Source: an uncultured Pseudomonadota bacterium (GTDB lineage: Bacteria; SAR324; NAC60-12). From it: DNA of 45,802 nucleotides. The stretch spans positions 1 to 45,802 of the forward strand of contig CAJXDX010000002.1 of NCBI GenBank assembly GCA_913052275.1, given 5' to 3'. Shown piece by piece: positions 1 to 7,625 of this stretch. Under the pieces are notes generated by a model. That model was not told the DNA's origin. It was given only the letters and a program-made list of their open reading frames with translations, and searched no databases. The translations under genes and the position numbers were made by a program. How positions within the stretch are numbered: position 1 is the stretch's first letter; each line of letters opens with the position of its first letter.

Positions 1-388
1 CAGTGAAATTTGACTGCCAGACACGCTCCCTAGTGATCTCAGGGCCAAAATCCCATTCGTGATTACCTAGCACCATGTAATCTACACCGACAGCATTCAG
101 CATATCTACGGTACTCTTTCCTTTATCCAGTCCTGAGAGCAAAGACGGAGAATATGCATCCCCCGCATGAATCAACAAGGAACGTATATTCCTTTTTGTT
201 TTCTTTTTGAAAGTCTTAGCCACACTTGCAAGTTTAGCATATCCTCCTCTTCCATCTTCGGAAGTGAATTCTGGCATATCACCTGTGAGAATGAATCTAA
301 TTGTGGCTGTTTCGTCTGCCTTTACAGCCATGGGCGCAAAAGCAATCATCCCCATTAAGAGGCCTGAAAATAATTTTTTTAGTCGCAT
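1..388 (-). CDS. 5'-nucleotidase/UshA-type metallophosphatase, N-terminal part (runs off the window)
   Basis: The 129 visible residues begin with a signal peptide (basic MRLKK, a hydrophobic stretch, then a probable cut near AVKA-DE), so the enzyme should act in the periplasm or on the cell surface. Two metallophosphoesterase signatures follow: HAGDAYSP near residues 80-87 and GNHEWDFG near residues 109-116. These supply metal ligands and the catalytic His/Asp in the bacterial 5'-nucleotidase/2',3'-cyclic phosphodiesterase family. The first family motif, usually D-x-H, reads TGDMPEF, so its histidine is absent. The start at 388 is fixed by AAGGAG ten bases upstream. The substrate cannot be told, because the C-terminal substrate domain lies outside the window. 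The gene is divergent from mutL. Confidence 0.8.
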   Translation of the reverse strand, partial: MRLKKLFSGLLMGMIAFAPMAVKADETATIRFILTGDMPEFTSEDGRGGYAKLASVAKTFKKKTKRNIRSLLIHAGDAYSPSLLSGLDKGKSTVDMLNAVGVDYMVLGNHEWDFGPEITRERVWQSNFT

Positions 389-466
389 AGTTTTCTCCTT
401 AATGTTTAATAGTAGAATTTTTTATGCACTGCCCAGAGCATCTGCCTGAACATGTGCAAAATTAGC

Positions 467-483
467 CCATTCGTAAAGAATGG
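467..483. repeat. 6-bp inverted repeat, CCATTC-5 nt-GAATGG
   Basis: The perfect arms CCATTC (467-472) and GAATGG (478-483) are separated by GTAAA. The repeat lies between the minus-strand phosphatase gene and its candidate promoter, so it would sit in that gene's leader as a short hairpin or an operator. There is no U-tract, so it is not an intrinsic terminator. Confidence 0.35.
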
Positions 484-507
484 AAATGAGACCTGATGGA
501 AATCAAA

Positions 508-536
508 ATTATATTTGCAATAATTTAGAGAGTCTA
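508..536 (-). promoter_or_regulatory. Candidate sigma70 promoter for the 5'-nucleotidase-type gene
   Basis: On the minus strand a -35-like TAGACT (531-536) is followed after 17 bases by a perfect TATAAT (508-513). Transcription would start near 501 and leave a leader of about 110 bases. The call rests on consensus match and spacing only. Confidence 0.4.
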
Positions 537-538
537 CC

Positions 539-567
539 TTGCTTCGATGAAATCTTTAAGCTACGAT
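539..567 (+). promoter_or_regulatory. Candidate promoter for mutL
   Basis: TTGCTT (539-544), a 17-base spacer and TACGAT (562-567) give a weak sigma70-like promoter that lies back to back with the divergent phosphatase promoter. The -35 is poor, so this is tentative. No Shine-Dalgarno sequence precedes the mutL ATG. Confidence 0.25.
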
Positions 568-652
568 GACGGAATATTTCTACAAAAATAATTTTCACCA
601 AATCAACACACAAAGATAATTACTCCAGTTAAAAAAAAGTTTCCACCAAAAA

Positions 653-2623
653 ATGACTATTTCTTCTTTCACTGATTCTAAAATTCAAATTCTTCCGGAA
701 ACCTTAATTAATAAAATTGCAGCAGGCGAGGTTGTTGAGCGTCCTGCTTCGGTTGTCAAGGAATTGCTGGAAAACGCCATTGACGCTGGAGCAACAGACG
801 TGCATGTGACTGTAAAAAACGGAGGAAAGGATCTGATTTCCATTCTGGACAACGGCAGCGGAATGAGCGAATCTGATGCCCAGCTCGCGGTGGAAAGACA
901 CGCAACAAGCAAAATATATAATGAAGACGACCTGTTCCGCATCAGCACACTGGGATTCCGCGGCGAAGCACTGGCTTCAATTGCATCAGTTTCTCATTTT
1001 GAGTTGCTGACATGTAATGACGAAAACCAGGGGGGGACCAGAATTCTTATTAAAGGTGGATATCTTGAGCAGCTCAGCAAGATTGGATTCCCGAAAGGAA
1101 CAAAAGTCACAGTGGAACGCCTTTTTTTCAATACACCGGCAAGATTAAAGTTCCTTAAAACCACAGCCACAGAACTTCAGCATATTCAGCTGCATATTTT
1201 ACAAAAATCCCTTGCTAATCCGGATATTCATTTTCGACTAACACACAATAGGCAACTGCTGCTCAATTTACCTGGGGGACAGGGACTGCAAACACGCATT
1301 CAGCAAATATTTGGTGAAGAGTTTTTAGACACTATTTTTCCGGTAAATCATGAGGAAACATCTCTGCTTTTTTCCGGATTTATCTCATTTCCTTCAAAAA
1401 CCAGAAAAAGCAGACGCTGGCAGTATATTTTTGTGAATGATCGAAATGTCAAATCTCCTGCTGTAAACCATGGGATTTACGATGGTTATGGCGTCTTTCT
1501 GGGAAAAAGCCAGCATCCTGCTTTTTTTCTTAACATTCATTTAGATCCAACTGAAATAGATGTAAATGTGCATCCGGCCAAAACGGAAATTCGTTTCCGT
1601 AACAGTCAGCTGGTTCACACAATTCTGGCAGACCAAATTTCCACTGCCCTGAAAGAATGTGCCAGCCGCAGGTTTTTTGGCCGGGAGCATTCACAATCCC
1701 AAATGTCGTACACTGGAGTTTCAGGGCAAATTGAAATGCCGATGGAAGACCCGCTGCCTTTGGAGGGGAAAAAATCATCAAATACACAGGCATCAAAGAA
1801 ATCTCGTCTCAAAATTGAAGCAAGAGAGCTGCCACCCAGAGGTTCACTCAGACAGGCTGGATCAGCAAAAAAAGCATTCCAAAATCAAGAAACTGTATCT
1901 GCCAGCTCAACTTTTCCGGACAGCAAAACAAAAACTTCCATTTCTACCCAAACATCTTTATACACACCTTCAAGTTCGGAAAAGAAAAATTTTGCTTCCG
2001 GAAACAAGGTAAGTAATCTGTTCCTGATTTCTCCGCTTCCTGATGTACCAAAAAATATTCGGGTTCTGGGGCAGTTCCGGGGAACTTATATCATTGCCGA
2101 AAATGATGCTGGACTGGTGCTCATTGATCAATGTGCTCTTCACCAACGCCTGCTTTACGAGACATTTGTTGAAGCAATTCAAAAAAAAGAAGTCCCGGTT
2201 GAAACTTTCAAAGCTTCATTATTGTTGGAACTAACTCCTCAGGAATCTGTACTGCTTGAACAACATTTAGAACCTCTGTCACTTTCCGGATTTGCTGTAA
2301 GTCCTTTTGGAGGAAGCACCTTTGCAGTCAATTCTATTCCAAAGTTTCTGGTCGAGGATCAAGTTAAAAAAGTGATTAGTGCAATCCTGGATAGATCGGC
2401 ACTTTTTGGAAAAGGTGGACATGTTGAAGAAATATTAAGGGATATATCTCTGACAGTGGCAGAGTTTGCCTCAATAAAATCAGAGCAGGTACTTGAAATG
2501 GCAGAAATGGAATGTTTGCTTGCCCAGTGGGAAGTGTTGGGAAGCCCGTTATCCTCCCTGCAGGATACCCCGTTTTTAGTTGAACTTTCTGTGCAGGAAC
2601 TTGAAAAAAGGTTAAGGCTTTGA
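653..2623 (+). CDS. mutL: DNA mismatch repair protein MutL, endonuclease motifs degenerate
   Basis: This is the MutL ATPase that couples MutS mismatch recognition to strand removal. The 656-residue protein has an intact N-terminal GHKL ATPase. KIAAGEVVERP starts near residue 21, the ELLEN motif carries a probable general base Glu37 and Mg ligand Asn41, and DNGSGM is at 66-71 and GFRGEALASI at 101-110. A low-complexity linker (about 345-450) leads to the C-terminal dimerisation domain. There the endonuclease motif DQHAxxERxxYE reads DQCALHQRLLYE (492-503), with Cys replacing His and Gln replacing Glu. The downstream CPHGRP-type motif is also replaced, by SLQDTP. The protein therefore looks like an ATPase-only MutL, as in MutH-using bacteria. 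Confidence 0.96.
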   Translation: MTISSFTDSKIQILPETLINKIAAGEVVERPASVVKELLENAIDAGATDVHVTVKNGGKDLISILDNGSGMSESDAQLAVERHATSKIYNEDDLFRISTLGFRGEALASIASVSHFELLTCNDENQGGTRILIKGGYLEQLSKIGFPKGTKVTVERLFFNTPARLKFLKTTATELQHIQLHILQKSLANPDIHFRLTHNRQLLLNLPGGQGLQTRIQQIFGEEFLDTIFPVNHEETSLLFSGFISFPSKTRKSRRWQYIFVNDRNVKSPAVNHGIYDGYGVFLGKSQHPAFFLNIHLDPTEIDVNVHPAKTEIRFRNSQLVHTILADQISTALKECASRRFFGREHSQSQMSYTGVSGQIEMPMEDPLPLEGKKSSNTQASKKSRLKIEARELPPRGSLRQAGSAKKAFQNQETVSASSTFPDSKTKTSISTQTSLYTPSSSEKKNFASGNKVSNLFLISPLPDVPKNIRVLGQFRGTYIIAENDAGLVLIDQCALHQRLLYETFVEAIQKKEVPVETFKASLLLELTPQESVLLEQHLEPLSLSGFAVSPFGGSTFAVNSIPKFLVEDQVKKVISAILDRSALFGKGGHVEEILRDISLTVAEFASIKSEQVLEMAEMECLLAQWEVLGSPLSSLQDTPFLVELSVQELEKRLRL

Positions 2624-2741
2624 GTATTTAACCTTTCTCAAAAATGTTAATTGACTTGATCATGATTTGCCTCGAAATGTTAGAATGTTTGCGTTGACAC
2701 TAAATCACTTTTGGCAACGATTTTACTTTAGATGCAGTCTT

Positions 2742-2782
2742 GCAAAGCGGCTGTATGTTTGCTTAAATCTTCAGTGCTTTGC
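2742..2782. repeat. 7-bp inverted repeat in the mutL-trxB intergenic region
   Basis: GCAAAGC (2742-2748) and GCTTTGC (2776-2782) are perfect complements separated by 27 bases. The 288-bp gap between mutL and trxB otherwise shows only AT-rich sequence and an isolated TTGACA at 2694 without a convincing -10. The repeat could fold in the trxB leader or bind a regulator. Confidence 0.25.
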
Positions 2783-2911
2783 TTCATAAATACGTAAAAT
2801 TCTCTTACTGAAAAACGTTATGATTTCATATAGATCTCTCGAAACTGCACTTAAATAATATGTATCCTGAGAATTCTTTTCCTAAGACTTAACGATAAGT
2901 TTGAGTAAAAA

Positions 2912-3859
2912 ATGTCAGAAAAAAATCAGCATCACAGACTGATTATACTTGGTTCGGGACCTGCCGGGCTGACTGCGGCTATCTATGCAGCAAGAGCAAT
3001 CTTAAAGCCTGTGGTAGTCTCCGGACGTGAAGCCGGAGGACAGCTGATGATAACAACAGATGTTGAAAATTATCCAGGCTTCCCTGAAGGAATTAAAGGC
3101 CCAGAAATGATGGAGCTGCTGAAGGCACAGGCTTCGCGATTTGGGACCAAGTTTTTATCCGGGGATGTGGTTGAGGTTGATTTAAGGCAACGCCCTTTTA
3201 AACTGAATTTGGAAAACAAAGACACCCTGACGTGCGATTCGCTGATTATTTCATCCGGTGCTTCCGCACGCTGGCTTGGTTTGGACTCAGAAAAAGAATA
3301 CAGCGGCAAAGGGGTTTCAGCCTGTGCTACCTGTGATGGTTTTTTCTTCCGTGATCAGCATGTTGGAGTTGTTGGCGGAGGAGATACTGCCTTAGAGGAA
3401 GCTCTTTATCTGGCAAATATGTGTAAAAGTGTCACACTGATTCACCGGCGTGATGAATTGCGAGGTAGCAAAATCATGCAGAAACGCGCCATCGATCATG
3501 AAAAAATATCGTTTTTTTGGGATACCGTTGTTGAAGAAGTAGTAGGCAACCCCGAAGACGGAATGACTTCACTTAAAGTGAGGAACGTCAAAACTGATGA
3601 AGTTTCCGAACATCCATTTACTGGATTGTTCATTGCAATAGGACATACTCCAAATACCAGTTTATTCAAAGATCAGCTGGAACTGGATGAAAACGGTTAT
3701 ATACAAGTGACTCCCGGTACTACTTATACATCGGTCGAAGGAGTTTTTGCATCCGGAGATGTTCAGGACCATGTTTATCGGCAGGCAGTTACAGCTGCCG
3801 GTACCGGATGTATGGCTGCAATAGACGCTGAGCGTTGGCTTGCTGAACATTTCGGCTAA
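2912..3859 (+). CDS. trxB: Thioredoxin reductase (NADPH)
   Basis: This flavoenzyme uses NADPH to reduce thioredoxin in the cytoplasm. The 315 residues match the usual low-molecular-weight TrxB length. The FAD-binding GSGPAG is at 14-19, the redox-active disulfide is the CATC motif (Cys138, Cys141) followed by DG, and the NADPH-binding GGGDTALEEA starts near 155. The C-terminal FAD contact region GDVQDHVYRQAVTAAGTG is present. It stands alone between mutL and the cold-shock-domain gene. No thioredoxin gene is visible nearby. Confidence 0.96.
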   Translation: MSEKNQHHRLIILGSGPAGLTAAIYAARAILKPVVVSGREAGGQLMITTDVENYPGFPEGIKGPEMMELLKAQASRFGTKFLSGDVVEVDLRQRPFKLNLENKDTLTCDSLIISSGASARWLGLDSEKEYSGKGVSACATCDGFFFRDQHVGVVGGGDTALEEALYLANMCKSVTLIHRRDELRGSKIMQKRAIDHEKISFFWDTVVEEVVGNPEDGMTSLKVRNVKTDEVSEHPFTGLFIAIGHTPNTSLFKDQLELDENGYIQVTPGTTYTSVEGVFASGDVQDHVYRQAVTAAGTGCMAAIDAERWLAEHFG

Positions 3860-3945
3860 ATAATTATTTACAGTCTTTAATTCAAATTTAAAATAACTTC
3901 TATTAAAAAATAATTTAAAAAAACTAATGCAAATTATAAAAAATC

Positions 3946-4422
3946 ATGAACAACAAATCTGTACTTGCGGTCGTTACAGCCCAAACTGCTGTAATTATTG
4001 GATTGCTCTATTTACTATGGAATCAGAAATCAAATGAATTAATCTTAAATAAAAACATAATACTCTTAATAGCAATTTTTTCAGTTGCACTACTGTTAGC
4101 GGTAATATTACTGCAAACAAAAAAATCAATTGTCAGCAAAGATAATGTAAGGAAGGACGGCACAGTAAAATGGTTCAGCCCAAGTAAGGGCTTTGGTTTT
4201 ATTGAACAGGACTTTGGTGATGATCTCTTTGTCCATCAGTCTGAAATACGTCAGTCCGGATTTCGTTATCTGAATCTTGGGGACCGAGTTGAGTATGTAG
4301 TAGGATCCGGGAAAAAAGGGCCCGTTGCTCTCAAAGTAATCCGGACCAGGCCTGCTGACCCGGAAAAATATGAAACTTTTATTGAAGAACCAGACGAGGA
4401 CAGGATTAGGCAGGTTTCTTAA
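3946..4422 (+). CDS. Membrane-anchored cold-shock-domain protein
   Basis: This 158-residue protein has two predicted membrane helices (about 5-25 and 37-57) followed by a complete cold-shock domain (about 70-133). The nucleic-acid-binding motifs are clear: DGTVKWF, RNP1 KGFGFI (81-86) and RNP2 LFVHQS (94-99). The family binds single-stranded RNA or DNA and acts as an RNA chaperone, normally as a free 70-residue cytosolic protein. Here a short basic linker tethers it to the inner membrane, and the positive residues after helix 2 suggest the domain faces the cytoplasm. The acidic tail EEPDEDR is unusual. argG begins 17 bases downstream, so the two are probably co-transcribed. DUF1294 proteins also combine a CSD with membrane helices, but in the opposite order. 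Confidence 0.85.
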   Translation: MNNKSVLAVVTAQTAVIIGLLYLLWNQKSNELILNKNIILLIAIFSVALLLAVILLQTKKSIVSKDNVRKDGTVKWFSPSKGFGFIEQDFGDDLFVHQSEIRQSGFRYLNLGDRVEYVVGSGKKGPVALKVIRTRPADPEKYETFIEEPDEDRIRQVS

Positions 4423-4439
4423 AGGAGCATATCTCAAGC

Positions 4440-5663
4440 ATGAAAAGAGAAAAACTAGTTTTAGCTTATTCAGGCGGTCTTGATACCTCGGTAATCGTAC
4501 ATTGGCTGAATAAGCAGGGATATGAAGTAATTGCTCTTTGTCTTGATTTAGGACAAAAAGTGGAAGACTTGGATGAAATCCTTGAAAAAGGCAAAAAAGC
4601 CGGCGCTGCAAAAGTTCTGGTAGAAAATGTGGAAGAAGAGTTTGTTAAGGATTATGTGTTTAGCTCCATTCACTGGAATGCCTTATATGAAGGTACTTAT
4701 CTGCTTGGGACTTCCCTGGCTCGTCCACTGATTGCCAAAAAACAGATTGAAATTGCAGAAAAGGAAGGTGCTTCTGCTGTATCCCATGGTGCTACAGGCA
4801 AAGGCAATGATCAGGTTCGATTTGAGTTAAGTTATTATGCACTTAAACCTGATATTCGAGTGATTGCTCCCTGGAAAATTCCAGAGTTTTACCAAAAATA
4901 TCCGGGGCGTTCTGAATTACTGGACTACGCAAAAAAATTTGGCATACCTGTGAAAGCCACCAAAGAAAGCCCATGGAGTTCAGATGAAAACCTGATGCAT
5001 ATCAGTTTTGAATCAGGAATGCTGGAAGATCCATGGCAAGCTCCGCTGCAGGAAATGTTTGAATTATCAAAGTCTCCTCAAAAAGCACCTTCTGATCCTC
5101 AGGAAATTCTAATTGAATTTAAAAATGGGAGCCCAACAGCAATTGACGGTAAAAAGTACTCTCCTGCAAAATTGCTGAGGCAGCTCAATGAAGTAGGCGG
5201 AATGCATGGAATTGGCAGAGTCGATATGGTGGAATCACGATTTGTAGGTATGAAAAATCGCGGTGTCTATGAAACTCCTGGTGGAACAATATTGCATATC
5301 GCACATCGGGCAATTGAGTCAATTACATTAAACCGCGGAGTGATCAATTTGAAAGATTCGCTAATGCCACGATTCGCACAATTGACCTACGATGGTTTCT
5401 GGTTTTCTCCTGAAATGGAAATATTACTTGATATGGTTAAGAAAACTCAGGAACCAGTGAATGGCACTGTTCGTCTGGAACTTTACAAGGGGAACTGTAC
5501 GGTTACAGGACGCAAATCACCCAATAGCTTGTACGTTGAGGACATGGCAACAATGGAAGCAGATCACGGTGCTTATGATCCAAAAGATGCTGTTGGCTTC
5601 ATCAAGCTTCATGCACTGCCACTCCGAATTCATGCAGGCCTGAAAGCAAACTCTAAACACTAG
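4440..5663 (+). CDS. argG: Argininosuccinate synthase
   Basis: ArgG condenses citrulline and aspartate with ATP to argininosuccinate, the penultimate step of arginine synthesis. The 407-residue length is normal. The ATP-binding PP-loop AYSGGLDTS is at 9-17, and the family blocks SHGATGKGNDQVRFE, ESPWSSDENL and GRVDMVE follow in order. A GGAG about 12 bases before the ATG gives one of the few recognisable ribosome-binding sites in the window. It lies 17 bases after the membrane cold-shock gene. argH is not present here, so the arginine genes are not clustered in this region. Confidence 0.97.
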   Translation: MKREKLVLAYSGGLDTSVIVHWLNKQGYEVIALCLDLGQKVEDLDEILEKGKKAGAAKVLVENVEEEFVKDYVFSSIHWNALYEGTYLLGTSLARPLIAKKQIEIAEKEGASAVSHGATGKGNDQVRFELSYYALKPDIRVIAPWKIPEFYQKYPGRSELLDYAKKFGIPVKATKESPWSSDENLMHISFESGMLEDPWQAPLQEMFELSKSPQKAPSDPQEILIEFKNGSPTAIDGKKYSPAKLLRQLNEVGGMHGIGRVDMVESRFVGMKNRGVYETPGGTILHIAHRAIESITLNRGVINLKDSLMPRFAQLTYDGFWFSPEMEILLDMVKKTQEPVNGTVRLELYKGNCTVTGRKSPNSLYVEDMATMEADHGAYDPKDAVGFIKLHALPLRIHAGLKANSKH

Positions 5664-5706
5664 AGGAAGGCTTTTCAAAATCATCTTTCTTAACCATGAA
5701 AGAAGT

Positions 5707-6531
5707 ATGAAGCTGTACAAACTGTTTCAACTGCTAACGGTGGTATTTTTCCTTTCCACCTGCTATCTGGTTTATCTCCTTTACATTTCACCGGAAAAAA
5801 ATCTTCCTGCTCCCCAAACTGCCAAAATGGAAGTAAGTGTTGTTCCCGGGCCTGCGGAACAGCCGCCTGCAAATCCACAAATTTCAGAAGAGGAAATCCA
5901 GCGACTACTTGATGTTGAAAATGAACAGAAAGAACTTATTCTGCTTTTTGAGCGAGTTTCAGCAGATCTGAAAGATACCAAAAGATCAAAACAAATACTG
6001 GATCAGCTTTTATTGGGAAGGTCCATATTGAGTGATTTTGGCAAGAGTTTTTTAAACCACAAACTGTTCAGAAAGGCAGGCGGGTTTTTGAGCTATATGC
6101 GTAAAAAAACAAAAACCTATTTGAGTGATGGGAAACTGGTTATTAATCCTGCAGGAATCAAGAAAAAAGATTTGGATATTTTCCGGAAAGAAATGACAAG
6201 CTGGCTGCTGGCTCGAAAAGACGCAGAAATAGAGGCCGTTGCTAGATTTTTGAGTTTTTTCTTTGCAGAAACACTGTATGACATTCCCATGACTATGCTG
6301 GCCTCTCGTATGACTCCTGAACTGGAGGAAATTGATTACAGTAGTCCTGTACTGTTGAAAAACGTTCTCACCACCGCAAGCCGTGATTCCAACGGAGAAA
6401 TGAATGAAAAAGATCCCGCCAGTATTGAAAAATATACAATGTCACAGCAATTCTTTTTTCGCAGAGGTCCACAAATTACCGGAAAAGCCATTGTATTTTT
6501 GAAAGCTTACCTGAGCTACACCGATATTTAA
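5707..6531 (+). CDS. Unrecognised membrane-anchored protein
   Basis: I do not recognise this 274-residue protein. It begins with one hydrophobic segment (about 7-27, LFQLLTVVFFLSTCYLVYLL) that looks like an uncleaved signal anchor. A proline-rich linker (about 35-60) and a mostly helical domain with many Lys/Glu residues follow, so the bulk should lie outside the inner membrane. A repeated alternation of charged and hydrophobic residues at 60-110 suggests a coiled coil. A four-codon reading frame (ATG at 5696) ends by overlapping the start as ATGA, which might couple translation. It follows argG by 43 bases on the same strand. Confidence 0.7.
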   Translation: MKLYKLFQLLTVVFFLSTCYLVYLLYISPEKNLPAPQTAKMEVSVVPGPAEQPPANPQISEEEIQRLLDVENEQKELILLFERVSADLKDTKRSKQILDQLLLGRSILSDFGKSFLNHKLFRKAGGFLSYMRKKTKTYLSDGKLVINPAGIKKKDLDIFRKEMTSWLLARKDAEIEAVARFLSFFFAETLYDIPMTMLASRMTPELEEIDYSSPVLLKNVLTTASRDSNGEMNEKDPASIEKYTMSQQFFFRRGPQITGKAIVFLKAYLSYTDI

Positions 6532-6633
6532 CAATTCTTAACATCACAGGCAGAGCAGACTCCACCCTTTCAGCTTGGTTCCGGAATACAGAGGGACTCA
6601 AAGATTCGATCTTAATTAAAATGTTACAAAAAA

Positions 6634-7623
6634 ATGGAAATAAGAATTCTCAGCTCAGATGATGTCCGTAAGGCCCTTCCGATGAAGGAAGCAATTTCCG
6701 GGATGAAGCGAGCATTCAGCCGCTTATCTTCCGGACAGGTGGAAATGCCTCTCCGCAGCCGCGTGCCGGTTACTGACCAGGATGGTGTGCTGCTAACTAT
6801 GCCTGCTGCACTTCCCGAAGACGGGGAGCTGGCAGTAAAGCTTGTAACTGTTTTTGGTACAAATCCCGGACGAGGATTCCCTCTGATTCATGCAGCAGTA
6901 ATTGCACTGGATATTAATAATGGTCGAATCAAGGCACTGATGGATGGAGAAGTTTTGACAACTGTTCGTACCGGAGCGGCAGTTGGTGCCGCAACAGATA
7001 TACTTGCTCGGGAGGATGCTTCCACAGTTGGAATAATAGGCAGCAGCAAGCTAGCACAATCTCAACTGGAAGCAGTTTGCACTGTACGCTGTATTGAACA
7101 AGTGCGGGTTTTCAGCCCCAATCCAGAACATGCCCAAACATGTGCAGAGGAAATGTCCGGAAAAGGGCCTGTACCTGATGATGTTCGGGCAGTCCCATCA
7201 TCAAAAAAAGCTATTAACAATGCGGACATTGTCTGCACAGCTACAACTTCCACTACACCTGTAATAGCCTTTGAAAACCTTAAACAGGGTGTGCATATAA
7301 ATGCAGTAGGTGCATTTAAACCAGAAATGCAGGAAATTGATGCAGAGACCATTGTCAATGCGCTTGTTGTTGCAGACTCACGTGAGTCTGTTCTTGCAGA
7401 AGCAGGTGATTTAGTAATTCCCATCAATCAAGGTTTAATCACACCGGACCATGTTCATGCTGAAATTGGAGAACTGAACAACGGTACAAAAACTGGTAGG
7501 ACTTCTGCTGAGCAAATTACATTATTTAAGTCATGTGGTGTTGCTGTGCAGGATGCCGTTTCCGCCAGTATTGTCCTCAAAAACGCTGAAAGAGAAAATT
7601 TCGGTACTCTAGCCCATATTTAG
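6634..7623 (+). CDS. Ornithine cyclodeaminase/mu-crystallin family protein
   Basis: Members bind NAD(P)H and act on amino or imino acids (ornithine cyclodeaminase, alanine dehydrogenase, ketimine reductases). The 329-residue length is typical. Family features include the substrate region ELAVKLVTVF, the block ALMDGEVLTTVRTGA (about 107-121) and EAGDLVIP near 255. The nucleotide-binding loop reads GIIGSSKLAQSQ, where relatives usually have GxGxQA, so one glycine is replaced by serine. The next gene, an FAD-dependent amine or amino-acid oxidase, starts 2 bases after the stop, so the pair probably processes one amino compound. Ornithine itself cannot be claimed. Confidence 0.85.
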   Translation: MEIRILSSDDVRKALPMKEAISGMKRAFSRLSSGQVEMPLRSRVPVTDQDGVLLTMPAALPEDGELAVKLVTVFGTNPGRGFPLIHAAVIALDINNGRIKALMDGEVLTTVRTGAAVGAATDILAREDASTVGIIGSSKLAQSQLEAVCTVRCIEQVRVFSPNPEHAQTCAEEMSGKGPVPDDVRAVPSSKKAINNADIVCTATTSTTPVIAFENLKQGVHINAVGAFKPEMQEIDAETIVNALVVADSRESVLAEAGDLVIPINQGLITPDHVHAEIGELNNGTKTGRTSAEQITLFKSCGVAVQDAVSASIVLKNAERENFGTLAHI

Positions 7624-7625
7624 TC

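Noticed and set aside
2694..2726. TTGACA as a trxB promoter
   Set aside because: No acceptable -10 lies 16-19 bases downstream.
4126..4611. 161-codon open frame antisense to the cold-shock gene and argG
   Set aside because: It lies opposite two well-identified genes and resembles no known protein.
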